This document shows positions 1-8,880 of a DNA stretch of 22,621 nucleotides, one piece after another (the stretch's first letter is position 1; every line of letters starts with the position of its first letter). The stretch is from Chara braunii (Eukaryota; Streptophyta; Charophyceae; Charales; Characeae), in contig BFEA01000624.1 in the NCBI GenBank assembly GCA_003427395.1, positions 41,213-63,833 on the forward strand. Reading direction: 5' to 3'. Made by a program: the position numbers and the translations under genes. The notes under the pieces are model-generated. The model did not search any database and had not been told where the DNA came from. It was given only the letters and a program-made list of their open reading frames with translations.

Positions 1-72
<72 letters not shown>

Positions 73-87
73 GAGAGAGAGGGAGAG
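1..87. repeat. (GA)n microsatellite
   Basis: An almost pure GA dinucleotide tract from the first base, with single-base interruptions near 65 and 82. It begins at the window edge, so its true length is unknown. The next 210 bases (88-299) contain no feature I can support. Confidence 0.97.
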
Positions 88-299
88 CAATGAACAGGCG
101 ACAGGGAGAGTCTCCATGCAGCAGAAAGATTCGACCAGGGAGCCCGGCAAGGACCAAAGCGTTCAATGCGGAGTTAAAGCAGCAGCGGCCATCACCTCAA
201 GGCTCGAGCGAAAGTTTTGGACTTTGTGATTGAAGTTGCGTGAGTTGACTTCTTTTCCCGTCTGCTTGCCTCTTCTCATCCTTCTTTTTCTCTCCTCCA

Positions 300-556
300 C
301 CTCTGCCCATCGGCCTTTTGGCTAAGATCAAGTGTAGTATCTGTTCTGATCAGTTTAATATCTGATCTGTGGTCCATCGGACCACAACGATATTAAATTA
401 ATTTTTTTTTGGGCTACGGAGGGGTCGTACGGGTAAGCTTGCTTGCTGGATTATTTTTTTTTTGGGCTATGGAGGGGTAGTACGGGTAAGCTTGCTTGCT
501 CGACCCCTCCAGCTTTGCCTCTGTATTGCACTGCAGCAGAGTGGGGCGCAGCCCTC
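300..556 (+). ncRNA. U2: U2 spliceosomal snRNA copy, rearranged 3' half
   Basis: U2 RNA pairs with the intron branch point in the spliceosome. The 5' domain is clear. The stem-I segment CGGCCTTTTGGCTAAGATCA starts at 311, followed by the branch-point recognition segment around GTGTAGTATCTGT (332-344), stem-loop IIa (347-366), a perfect stem-loop IIb (GTGGTCC-ATC-GGACCAC, 369-385) and a U-rich Sm-like site (401-413). Further on are an AAGCTTGCTTGCT loop of stem III and a TATTGCACTGC loop of stem IV (closed by CTCTG 519-523 and CAGAG 537-541), as expected for the U2A'/U2B'' site. The Sm-site and stem-III 5' arm are present twice. No plant-type upstream element or TATA box is visible before position 300, and A-rich (AAAT)n follows the 3' end. 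A pseudogene or retroposed copy is therefore at least as likely as an active gene. The 5' end is approximate. Confidence 0.85.
402..500 (+). repeat. Tandem duplication of U2 Sm site and stem III arm
   Basis: The segment running from the T-tract through GGGCTAYGGAGGGGT to AAGCTTGCTTGCT occurs at 402-447 and again at 453-500, separated by a few bases. Copy 1 (GGAGGGGTCG, 418-427) is perfectly complementary to CGACCCCTCC at 501-510. Copy 2 (GGAGGGGTAG) has one mismatch. The outer copy can therefore still form the original stem III with the inner copy looped out. Confidence 0.9.
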
Positions 557-689
557 GAAAAATAAATAAATAAATTAGGGACAGGCTCCGCCTTTCACTC
601 TTCCTCCAGCTTTGCCTCTGTATTGCACTGCAGCAGCGCCCTCGAAAAATAAATAAATAAATTAGGGACAGGCTCCGCCTTTCACTCTT
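506..689 (+). repeat. Tandem duplication of U2 stem IV plus 3' flank
   Basis: Unit A (506-602, 97 nt) and unit B (603-689, 87 nt) are near-identical and differ mainly by a 10-nt deletion in B. Each holds the stem IV loop TATTGCACTGC, an A-rich (AAAT)n stretch and a common flank ending CTTTCACTCTT. The deletion in B removes part of the 3' arm of stem IV, so only unit A keeps the full 5-bp stem. Because the A-rich stretch was copied too, the duplication happened at the DNA level after that stretch was in place. Confidence 0.92.
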
Positions 690-789
690 CATCTCCCCGT
701 CGATGAACGACAGATAATTGTGCTAAGTGCTCTTTACCGCGGTTTTCGTCAGGCAGTTTAGGTTCCTTCCCCTTAAATTATGATTACTC

Positions 790-827
<38 letters not shown>

Positions 828-980
828 AAACATCTTCCACTTTGTTCTGTATGTGTGTGTGTGCGCTCTGCAGCTCGGCGGAATACGGCTCGACGTTTTC
901 CTCAGACAGAGAGTCAGACTTCTGTATTGCTCTGATTGCTGCCTCACGCCAAGGGAAGACGAATATTTCTCTTTTTTCTC
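690..980. other. Non-coding spacer with (TTA)n microsatellite
   Basis: A spacer between the U2 locus and the LINE tail. It contains an uninterrupted TTA trinucleotide run at about 790-827 and a short GT tract near 850-862. I see no gene; the short open frames are low-complexity. Confidence 0.8.
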
Positions 981-1001
981 TTTTTTTTTTTTTTTTTTTT
1001 T
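981..1001 (-). other. LINE poly(A) tail (poly-T on + strand)
   Basis: A run of 21 T, preceded by a CT-rich stretch, marks the 3' end of the minus-strand LINE. It lies about 690 bases past the stop codon of the C-terminal ORF, a plausible 3' UTR length for plant LINEs. Confidence 0.7.
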
Positions 1002-1691
1002 ATAGAATAGCCCTTGCGATATCCCTCTATCCTGACAGTGGTAGGAGAACCGTCAGGATTGACGGCTTACCTGTCGGGCTGCTCCATCTATTGGTGGGGA
1101 GCGGCACCTGCTGAAAACCGGGTCCAGCGTCCCATCGATACATCGCGTACCACTGAGATCGGTGTTTGTTGTATCGTAGGGCTGAGGATATTGCCGACTC
1201 ATTCTGAGGCTCAAACATCCCATGGAGCTGCTAGTATCACCCTTCCCATTTTAGGAGCCCCTTATCTATTAACCCCGCCCTAATTTCAGCAGCCCCCCTG
1301 TTTGCTTATTAGTGTGGCCCCTCCCTATGTACAATATGACATTACCACCATGGTAATTTGGAACATATGGAGGGAGCGAGTTAATGCATAAGATTCTCAA
1401 CCGTCGTTCGCTCCTTTGTCATCTCCTCAGGACCTGGGCTGCACCAGATTTGTAGCGGAGAGTCCTGCAACCATGTGAACCTGCTCCCAGTTGTCGGATC
1501 CCCTTTTGGCACCTTTTACATACATAACAGGCTCTGTCAAGTTGGCCCAGTGTGAGTATCCTCTTGAGTCTCATCACTGACAACGAGACTGCGGCCTGTG
1601 GATGTCGCCCACCGAGCCCTGACGGTCTGGGACTTTCTGCTCGCCGGCTGTCTTACGTGGAGGCTTGCGGAACTGTCGGAGTGGCCATCCC
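1002..1691 (-). other. LINE 3' untranslated region
   Basis: The segment between the LINE ORF2 stop (1692) and its poly(A) tail. It has no conserved coding content that I recognise. Open frames on the + strand here are short and have no family features. Confidence 0.6.
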
Positions 1692-2939
1692 TTATGAGGA
1701 CCTCATCCCGTTACACCTGTTGGAGGTATGGGGGCCGGGGGTGGGAGGTATGGATCGGGGAGGAAGGGAGGACGTGGGTGGGGAGATTGGGGAGGTGGGC
1801 GGCGGTGTTTGAGGGGGGGGAGTGGTTGGTGGTGGCGGATTCTGCAGGAGGATGAAGTTAGTTGGTAGATAAGAGATTTGGAAGTCTATCAGGGGTTTCC
1901 TGGTCCAGGTGTGCTCCGTGCCTCTCCAGGGCTTCCAAGTGATATTTAGTTGGGGATCCACCTCACTGAAGAGCTTGAGAGGGTCCTGCCAAGTCTGTAA
2001 GTAGGTTTCCCTGATGGTCAGTCTGGCCTGCGGTTCTTTCTCATTTGTATATTGCTGTTTCATGGTCCTCCATGCTTCTTGTGTGTGGGTTCTGATCACG
2101 TCTTCCAAAACTTGCTGGGCCTGCTGTAATCCGAACTGGTGTTCTTTCCTTTCAAAGGAGCACCTCGCACGCCAAGCAAGCATTACCACATGGAGCCTTG
2201 TATATGAGAACAGGTTGACTGCAAACGCAGGCCACTGCTTTGGGATGTTTTCTTTCTTGCTCAGCAGCAGCAGGCCCAAATTCCAGGGGATGTGGTGGGC
2301 GGTGAGGGAGTGGAAGACTGCATCCCACCACCGCCAGATCTGGGTAACCATCAGGCATGCCAGAAGACAATGTTCAAGCGTCGCTGGAGCCGGGGGGGAA
2401 GCTCTTCCACAGTAGGAGCAGATCGGGGATAGCAGCCCTTTCTGTTCCAGGTTAGTCCTGGACACCAGCCAACCCGGTGTGGGTAGACATCTTTGCAGGA
2501 TCTGCCACTGCAATGATCTGAGATTGGTGCGCATGATCTTGGAATACATGTGCCATTGCAGGCTCTGCACTTGTGCCGGGTCGATGGGAGAGTCTCTGGT
2601 CCATCTTGCTATAATGGTGGGCACAATCTGCTGGTGTGGTGTCGATTGTCTGTAGCCCCCTTTAACCGTGTAATTCCACATGTACATCGGTTTCCCATTC
2701 CCCCATTCCCACTCCTCAGGATCGAAAGGCAGGGCTGCAATCGGGGTCGAGGGCTCGTAGGCAAAGAATCCATCTTTTTGATTCCCCATCACTCTGATGT
2801 GTATGAGGGCCTCCCAACTTTCATCACAGTTCAATTCTTCGTTTTTTGATAACTTTGACACCCTTGCCCCTGGCAGTGCCGGGGTGTGAGCCTCCAGCAT
2901 GCATATTCCTTGGCTGTTTCTTTCCACTTTATAGATCAC
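1692..2939 (-). pseudogene. LINE ORF2 C-terminal domain (zf-RVT-like)
   Basis: 415 open codons forming the end of LINE ORF2. A tryptophan-rich segment (about residues 120-160) resembles the region preceding the zinc knuckle of plant L1-type ORF2 proteins. It is followed by a C-x2-C-x12-H-x4-C knuckle (C174, C177, H190, C195), the zf-RVT pattern thought to bind template RNA. The last 50 or so residues are extremely proline-rich, mostly PP/TP/SP repeats, which is unusual and partly reflects a GGGGTGG-type purine tract on the + strand. The frame is the same as the RT fragment at 3618-4783, but several stops separate them. The open frame is intact internally; the element as a whole is dead. Confidence 0.85.
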
Positions 2940-3617
2940 GAGCGGTAGTAGTAAGTCAGCTCGTTTGACTACCTAGTCTCCTGGCTGCACTGAGGGCCCT
3001 CTTTTCAGGGCAAGTTGCCAGGCCAGTGGTATGGCCCCTTGCAGCGTTCGCAGTTTGGCCGAGACCTGTTTTTTGTTGTAGTTGATCCTGTGTCATCCAG
3101 TCCGTTTTTGTGGCGTCCCACAGATTACCTATAGTATAAATGCCCCGCTTGACTCAGTTAAGCCACGTCGAATTAGCCCTAAGAGAGAAGGGATTCCCAT
3201 TAACACCAAGTATGTAGGGATTGCCAAAGAGAGGTTGACGTCATATATCCTGCCACCTGCAGGGGGGCCGTTTCTGTTTTGGTCCCATGCTTCTCCAAAG
3301 CTAGAGCATGTAGGTTCATAGTGGATCTTTGGATATGTCTTGTTTCGTGGCCTGCGTCTCATTCTATGGCTGTTGGTAGTGGTGTGGGAGAGAGGGTATG
3401 GACCAATGTGCATTTGTTAGTCATTGGAAGGGGTGAACACGGTTTTCGGCCGGTGACTCTGGGGCCAAGTTCGCAATCTGCAAACAGGCCAGCGGCGCCC
3501 ATGGAATGTCATCGGCTATGAGAAGTCTAACCAATACTTAAAAAATGAGGGCCTCACTTTCTATTTCCGGGTCAAGTATCCCCAGCCCCCTTTAGATCTT
3601 GGTTATGTAAGTACGTC
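2940..3617 (-). pseudogene. LINE ORF2 connection region, frame-broken
   Basis: Links the RT to the C-terminal domain of the same LINE. Immediately after the RT stop, the same frame still reads a PRSKGGWGYL-like motif, matching the PKxxGGLGL block that follows the RT thumb in plant LINEs, but with stop codons at conserved positions. Further on (about 3145-2960) another frame gives a GIYTIGNLWDATKTDW segment typical of the region before the zinc knuckle. At least one frameshift and several stops are therefore present. Open frames on other strands here are shadows. Confidence 0.7.
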
Positions 3618-4783
3618 CTATTTCACTCGGTTCAAGGTTCCTTGGGGTTGAGCTCTGTTTTTCCCCAAAAAAGTTATTAGGGTCCGCCTGAGTCTAGCGT
3701 ATTGCTTTTTGTTGAGGGGCCACACCGCAAGTTTGTACCAGATCGCTACAAGAATAGCATTATTGATTGCTAGCGCCCTTCCCACAAGGGACGTGTGCAG
3801 GTTCTCCCATCTGGCCATCCTGTCAATCGCCTGGTTGACCAAGTTTTCCCCGTGATCCGGTGGGGGGCCTAATGCTGTTAGCTTTACACCCAAGATTCTG
3901 ATTGTTGTTTCCTTCGCTGCCCATGAGATCGGTGGTTCCGGAGGTGGCTCTTCATCAAGGGGGTGCAACCACCATCCTTCTGTTTTAGCATTCCAATTCA
4001 CCTTCATATCTGCAGCCATCGAGAATTGGTGTATGACCTCTAATAGTGCTTGAAGACTTTGTTTATCTGCTCGGATTAGCACTGTGAGATCGTCTGCAAA
4101 CAGAGATGTCATCGGGACCCGGCGAGATGGCAGTTGCGGAATTGGTATTTTCTGAATCCGAGGGTGGGCGCTAATGAGTGAGGCCAGGCTTTCCATGATG
4201 ATGACAAACAGCAGGGGTGCAATTTGGTCCCCTTGGCGCACTGATCGCTGGAGGGCGAAAGGAGATGCCAGATGACCATTCAGCATAATATTCGTTGATG
4301 CTGACCTGTGAAGGAGCTGTATCCAGTGACTGAAAACAGACCCGAAGTTCATCCTGGTGAGGCACATGTCCAAAAAGTCCCAATCGACGTGGTCATAAGC
4401 TTTTTCAAAATCTATAAAGAGCACCGCTGCCGGGACCCTTCTCTAGCAAGCATATTTGATCGTTTCGTTGACCAGTAATATGTTATCTTGGATATTACGG
4501 TTGGGCATGAAACCGGACTGATCAAGATGTATGAGTAGGTTAATAAGCGGCAACAGTCTTGTGGTCAATGTTTTTGCCACTAGCTTATAGGGGACAGGGA
4601 GGAGCGTGATCGGTCTGTAGTTTCTGATCTTTTCCTTGTCCCCCTTTTTGTATAATAGTGTCGTGACCCCTTGACCCATCATTCCCCCGAACGAGCCTTC
4701 CCGTTGGATTGCTCCAATGTACTCCATCAGATCATCTTTTAGCAAGTCCCAGAATTGTACCAAAAACTCCTTGGGAAAGGCGT
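3618..4783 (-). pseudogene. LINE reverse transcriptase domain
   Basis: The L1-type RT that copies LINE RNA at the target site. In order it shows an NYRPITLLPVPYKLVAK block, a GFMPNRNIQDNI motif, motif A (LFIDFEKAYDHVDWDFL, catalytic Asp), motif B (RQGDQIAPLLF) and the catalytic FADD box at about 4089-4100, followed by a thumb segment ending at the stop at 3618. One in-frame TAG (4443-4445) lies just before motif A. The fragment is open on its 5' side to 4783, the edge of the target duplication, where the inserted transposon begins. Extension beyond 4783 would be transposon sequence. The frame is offset by one base from the upstream LINE part at 6981-7764, once the insertion is removed. Confidence 0.93.
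4774..4783. repeat. Target-site duplication, left copy
   Basis: GGAAAGGCGT, identical to 6981-6990. It lies within LINE RT coding sequence and directly abuts the left TIR. The base before it differs between the two sides, so the duplication is 10 bp (9 if the final T belongs to the TIR). Confidence 0.9.
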
Positions 4784-4795
4784 TGTGTGTCCTAT

Positions 4796-4962
4796 GAACG
4801 GAGAACGGGCGAAATTCAATGCCGTTGAACCCGTTCAAAGGGCCCGGGGGCCCCGTTAAATCGCATTTAACGCGAAAACGGGGGTATTCCGTTCAATTTT
4901 GAAAAACGGAACCGGCGCGTTGGGCCTCAAACACGTGGCCTTACGCGCCCAAAAACTAAAAA
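4796..4962. repeat. Left subterminal region of the DNA transposon
   Basis: GC-rich, with repeated short words of the GTTCAA/TTGAAC type (TTGAACCCGTTCAA near 4823) and the palindrome GGGCCCGGGGGCCCC. The right end (about 6889-6962) has the same character, with TTGAAC, TTCAACGCGCGTTCAA and GCGTTGAAT. Subterminal repeats near short TIRs are common transposase-binding regions in plant DNA transposons; that role here is inferred. Confidence 0.55.
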
Positions 4963-5990
4963 AAATAAATAAAAAAAAAAAAATTGACCCCTACTAACAG
5001 GGTGGGGTGGCCAAACATTCCCCTCCCTCCCGAAATTCAAACTGCAAGAGGGTAAAAAGTAAGGGNCACCCCATANCCCAAGACTGTGAGCNCATGTGTN
5101 NGCATGTGGGTGCAGGTCCTCCTTTTTTTTTTTTTTTTTTTTACAAATGNTGCAATCTGGTCGTACAGTCTCATTCCGAAGGGTCCCTACGGATTAGCAA
5201 GGACCCTTCGTGCAGCAAAGACTTGGAGACTGCCTTTGTGGCGTGAGAATATATAGTCTGGATTCGAATTCAGGTCTGTGGCAGTCTGTGCAGCAAAGTT
5301 ATGGGTCACTAATTCTCTGTTTTCTCGTTTTTTTTTTGTTTCTCTTCTTTCTTTTGTTTTCCCGTTTTTCTTTTGTTTTCTGATTTTTCTTCTGTTTTTT
5401 CTTGTTTTTCTTTTTTTAGGAATACGTGCAGTTGCCCTAAGGGCCTCTACTCACCACATGCACAGAAGACAAAACATATGGCGATGCATTATTCCACGTT
5501 CTAGCACAAGATCCATTCTTGTTTTTTTTTTTTTTTTTTGAAAGCCCAGGGTCTTGTAGAGGCCAAGGACCAGACCCCCAGTCCCTACTATCCTACCTCA
5601 TTGTGACCAGCACTCAGGACCATCACCCTACCAGTATTGAGGGCAACTTCGACCAGACAGCAACGACAAGCACCAGGGGCGAGGTCCCACTAGCAACAGG
5701 ATAGGCTAGAAACGAGTTTGTGGGGCAGTTGAGTGACCCAAATCCTGCCATGCAGTACTCGTGATCCCACGGTCAGTGCAAAGAAAGCTTCCCGCCTGAA
5801 TCTTTTCAATCGGTTGGGGGTGTGTCCAACCCCAAATGAGGTTGGGGTCGGCCTTCGCCCACTGGATAGAAGATATTCAACATTTTACTTGTTGTTGTGC
5901 AATTATCTCATTGGGTGCAACCCTCCTTTAATCACGAGGTATATGGAGGGTGTCAGGATCACTTCTGACAGAAGTCAATTTTGTTCCAAG
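4963..5990. other. Transposon interior, no recognisable gene
   Basis: AT-rich low-complexity DNA with several Ns (5066-5149), poly-T tracts at 5123-5142 and 5521-5539, T-rich sequence 5318-5418, and a 10-bp inverted repeat CGAAGGGTCC/GGACCCTTCG (5177-5186, 5201-5210). At about 5817-5855 the words CCAACCCCAAATGAGGTTGG and GGTCGGC resemble short segments seen in common plant dispersed repeats. Open frames here mostly translate T-runs and are not convincing. Confidence 0.5.
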
Positions 5991-6005
5991 AAAATGTGGC
6001 GGTTA

Positions 6006-6459
6006 CTTCGTTCACTGTTTTTGCAACCACCACCATCATATCATTGTGATCAGAGGGTTGGGAAGCACTCTGCCGTGATTTCCGGTGGGAGGTCTCTGTT
6101 TTTTTTTTTTTTTTTGGCCTTTTTCCTGTTTCTCAGCCCAGAAATTCGTAATGAACTTGTTTGGCCGCTGCCACTCAGTGTCACACTGGATCGGCCACAC
6201 TCCTATCTGACTGCTAATGGGACCTCAAACGAGGGGCATGGTCCCATTAGCACACGGATTGGAGTGTGGCCGTTCCAGTGTGACTGAGTGGCAAGGGCCT
6301 GACAGGTTCATTACGAGTTTCTGGGCTGAGAAAAGAGGAGAAAGGCAAAAAAAAAAAAAAANAAACAGAGACCTCCCACTGGAAATCACGGCACAGTACT
6401 TCCCAGCCATCAGATCACAAATGATCTGATGGTGGTGGTTGCAACAACAGTGAACGAAG
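6006..6459. repeat. Long foldback (inverted repeat) with 15-base loop
   Basis: The left arm 6006-6224 and right arm 6240-6459 are reverse complements with scattered substitutions and small indels. The inner 12 bp is perfect (GCTAATGGGACC / GGTCCCATTAGC) around the loop 6225-6239, and the outer end is CTTCGTTCACTGTT / AACAGTGAACGAAG. Weaker similarity continues a few bases outward. Both arms carry a poly-T/poly-A tract at matching positions (6102-6117 and 6348-6363, the latter with one N). A transcript would fold into a hairpin of about 220 bp, a possible small-RNA source. The arms have diverged, so this is not a simple read-through assembly artefact. Confidence 0.93.
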
Positions 6460-6778
6460 CAGGCCAAATCAGGGAATCTACCTAGCAAGATTACCTAAGC
6501 AATGCAGGCCAAAAAAAATGTTGTTTATGGTTTTGATATTTTTAAAAATACTCGAAGTTATAAAAAAAAACAAAAACAAATATTTTGTTGTACATCTTTG
6601 AAAGATCTACAACCATATATATATATATATATTTTCTGTTTTTTTTTTAGCCCTTAAAAAATCTTTGTGAAACCCAAAAAAAAAAGACTCATGTCATTTC
6701 TTGTTTTTGTTTTTTTCATTGTGCTTACATTATTGATTTTTTTTAATATATTAAAAGCTAAAAAAATAAAAATAAAAC
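6460..6778. other. AT-rich transposon interior
   Basis: AT-rich stretch with A-runs, T-runs and a short (TA)n at about 6617-6631, plus a weak hairpin near 6587-6613. No gene seen. Confidence 0.6.
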
Positions 6779-6817
6779 TATGGGGTCGTAGACCTCGAAA
6801 AGATCTACGACCCCATA
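6779..6817 (+). repeat. Perfect 14-bp hairpin followed by T-run
   Basis: TATGGGGTCGTAGA (6779-6792) pairs perfectly with TCTACGACCCCATA (6804-6817) around an 11-base loop, followed by a T-rich run. A weaker related hairpin sits about 200 bases upstream (GTTGTACATCTTT / AAAGATCTACAAC, near 6587-6613) and shares the AGATCTAC word. No function is established; in a plant genome this is not a bacterial terminator. Confidence 0.7.
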
Positions 6818-6884
6818 TTTTTTGTTTTTTTTTTCGATTATGTTTTGCCTAGGAAAAAAAATCATTGCGGACCTCATTTTCCCC

Positions 6885-6968
6885 CGTCCAACGCGCGTTT
6901 GAACGGGAGTTGAACACGAATTCAACGCGCGTTCAATAATTCAACACGGAACCCGCGTTGAATCCAAA
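6885..6968. repeat. Right subterminal region of the DNA transposon
   Basis: Five or more copies of TTGAA/TTCAA words in about 80 bases, including two near-palindromic CAACGCGCGTT cores. This mirrors the left subterminal region in composition and motif but is not a long exact inverted repeat of it. Confidence 0.55.
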
Positions 6969-6980
6969 ATCGGACACACA

Positions 6981-6990
6981 GGAAAGGCGT
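6981..6990. repeat. Target-site duplication, right copy
   Basis: GGAAAGGCGT, identical to the left copy at 4774-4783, abutting the right TIR end (GGACACACA). LINE coding sequence resumes immediately after. Confidence 0.9.
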
Positions 6991-7764
6991 CCACACCAGG
7001 GGTTGCTCATCGTCCATATCATCAAGGGCTTCCTTGACTTCCTCCAGGGTGAGCGGGTTGTCCAATTGGGTTGTTTGAGCACTTGTGAGGCGTGTCTGAA
7101 TCGCCTGCAGCAGTTGCTCGCGTGCTTGATTGACGAGCTGTGGGGGTCTTGTGCGGGTTTGCGATGTGAACAGGTTCTGATAGTATTTAGATGCATAGTC
7201 CACAATCGTGTAGGCATTTGTTGCTATCGGGGCATCATCTTCGAAGGGGTGCTCGAGGGAGGGAACCGTGTTGGCTCTTGTCCGCGCTTTGGCTATGTCA
7301 AAAAAGGCTTTGGCCATCTTGCCGTATGCGTGATCCCTCTTGACGCGAGCATAAATCCTCCAAGTTTGTGTTTGGTTGTCTATGTAATCTTGGAGGCGGT
7401 CTCTCGCTTTCTGCAGCTCATCGAAAGATGGACATTGCAGCGGGTCATTCGTCAGTTGCTCATCCCATTCTTCTAGCTCCCTCATGAGTCACTCCAGTAT
7501 GGCTTTCCGGTCTCTTGCATATTGGGTTGAACACCTCCTAGCTCGTTCTGTGAGTTGGGTCATTCCATCGTTAAACCAGGAGACTCTCTCGCTTGTGGTC
7601 GGCTTCTGTGTTTGCCAGTACTGCCAAAAGTCTTGTATCATTGCCTTGAATTTGGAAAAGGGGAGAAGGGAGGTGTTGAGTTTATAAAAGTCCGGGCCTC
7701 GCTTAATATGAGAGTGAAGGGAAAACGAACATCGCGAGCACTGCAGGACAGATTCGTGCATTGA
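6981..7764 (-). pseudogene. LINE ORF2 region upstream of RT (end of endonuclease/linker)
   Basis: About 260 codons in one frame, interrupted by a single TGA at 7489-7491, where the frame continues directly. The start reads an IKRGPDFYKLNTSLL segment, matching the block just past the apurinic-endonuclease domain in plant L1-type ORF2. It is followed by a helical linker rich in charged residues, and then a KARTRANTVPSLEHPF and PLTLEEVKEALDDMDDEQ block that always precedes the RT. Coding resemblance stops at the transposon junction. The frame is one base out relative to the RT fragment at 4783, and a single-base deletion just before the junction would explain it. Similarity ends near 7764, so nearly the whole endonuclease is missing. 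Confidence 0.85.
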
Positions 7765-7767
7765 CTT

Positions 7768-7819
7768 TTATACCATTTTTTTTTTCTCTTTCAGTGAGCG
7801 AAGACGACGATTATACCAT
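7768..7819 (-). repeat. Candidate micro-retroposon flanked by 9-bp direct repeats
   Basis: TTATACCAT occurs at 7768-7776 and 7811-7819. Between them is a 34-base segment which, on the minus strand, ends in an A-run next to one repeat. That is the expected shape of an extremely short retroposed insert with its target duplication. It sits exactly at the 5' border of recognisable LINE sequence, so it may instead be part of the junction produced when the LINE inserted. Confidence 0.35.
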
Positions 7820-8880
7820 CTAGTTGGAAAATCCTTGGAGCTGCAAGCTCGTGGGTCCCTACAATCCATCTGACGTCCCAATGGATGAGTACCGGGGCAC
7901 CTCCTGAGGCCTGGTCTCTTCACCCTCTACTACAGCCTGGAACTTTTGCAAGGAAAATAAGCAACAATGAGATGACAACTCCAGATCACACCATCACATT
8001 GAAAGCCATATAGTCACACCGTGTCTAGAGAGCAACATTGCACCAATAATACACCAATGGAGGTTTGTAGCACTAAAAACCAATGTCCATGGAGAGCATA
8101 CTCTCTCCTCTCAACACAAGAGTCCAGGTCCTTCACACTCACACTTGGTGCTCAGCGCCCTGCCTACTCCTACATAGCTACTACAGACTAGAAAAAGACA
8201 ATGCAACGGTTGACATCAGCGGCAACGCGAAGTACTTGAAGATGTCGCTCATGCAGACCATCGCCAATACAAGGTACGTGCCCTCACATCATCATCATCA
8301 TCATCATCCTTCACCTGTCCCCTGACTACACCCACACCTGTCCTCTCTTTGACCCGAAGACCACCCCTGCGCCTCACTGTAGTCCAAGCCCACCAGCTAT
8401 GGTGGTTGGGCTATGGCGCTGCCCTCAGCAGCCCCCTTCTTCCCTGCACGACCACACGTGTTGCACCTCGCCTCTCAGCGCCAGCCAGCAGCCACGAGCC
8501 TTTGCTCCAGCAGCGCTGCCGCTAGCATTTGAGTGCCTGAATGAGGCAGCCAGGGCCGAGCTCTTTCCTTTATGGAAAGAATTGGTCTGCTCTCGCAGCC
8601 TGGCTGCACTGGCCTGGGCCCAGAAGCTTCCGGATGGCCCCAGGAGGCTGCCTGTATACAACAGCTACTGGGCTGTTGGGCCTCGTTCGGTTGGGCGCCC
8701 AACTGTCTCTGTATGAGGCTGCGAAGCACGCCAGGACCTGCATTCTTTGGAAAGGCCCGGAGGGCCGTGGAATTGTTTTTGTTGCTCGGCCTGTGCTTCT
8801 CTCAACCAACTGGCACGTCGCAACTGCCTGAACCCCAAATATGAAATTGACAGTCGAGGGCCTCTTGCAAAAAGCCAGGC
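7820..8880. other. Non-coding region, no recognised gene
   Basis: Moderately GC-rich sequence with a short (CAT)n run at about 8286-8308. Several overlapping open frames of 60-105 codons exist between 8399 and 8890 on both strands. None has an identifiable motif, and their mutual overlap is what GC-rich non-coding DNA produces. Confidence 0.6.

Larger units (their letters stand above)
4784..6980. mobile_element. Non-autonomous DNA transposon, MULE-like (2197 bp)
   Basis: The ends are TGTGTGTCCTAT (4784-4795) and ATCGGACACACA (6969-6980), a 12-bp terminal inverted repeat with one mismatch. They are flanked by identical GGAAAGGCGT at 4774-4783 and 6981-6990. Removing the element plus one copy of the 10-mer rejoins the LINE RT precisely at its conserved PGxD-type block, which independently proves the boundaries. 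A 9-11-bp target duplication is typical of Mutator-like elements; the very short TIR and TG...CA ends are less typical, so the superfamily is open. No transposase is recognisable. The interior has GC-rich subterminal regions, several poly-T tracts (5123-5142, 5521-5539), a foldback structure (6006-6459) and small hairpins. Confidence 0.88.
981..7764 (-). mobile_element. 5'-truncated L1-type LINE, split by a DNA transposon
   Basis: A non-LTR retrotransposon read on the minus strand. In its own 5'-to-3' order it has the end of the endonuclease/linker region (7764-6981), RT (4783-3618), thumb/connection (3617-2940), a C-terminal zinc-knuckle domain (2939-1692), a 3' UTR (1691-1002) and a poly(A) tail (poly-T 981-1001 on +). 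Most of the endonuclease and any ORF1 are missing, which is the usual 5' truncation. In-frame stops and frame changes show it is inactive. Its RT is interrupted at 4784-6980 by a transposon flanked by a target duplication. I could not fix the LINE's own target-site duplication. Confidence 0.88.

Noticed and set aside
842-1283. Overlapping + and - open frames next to the LINE tail
   Set aside because: They span poly-T or LINE 3' UTR sequence and lack any family feature.
5216-5275. tRNA-like segment with GGATTCGAATTC near 5253
   Set aside because: The T-arm does not pair with the correct 5-bp stem and 7-base loop, and no acceptor or anticodon arm could be formed.
8083-8325. Histidine-rich open frame
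   Set aside because: The His run is a translated (CAT)n microsatellite; nothing else supports a gene.
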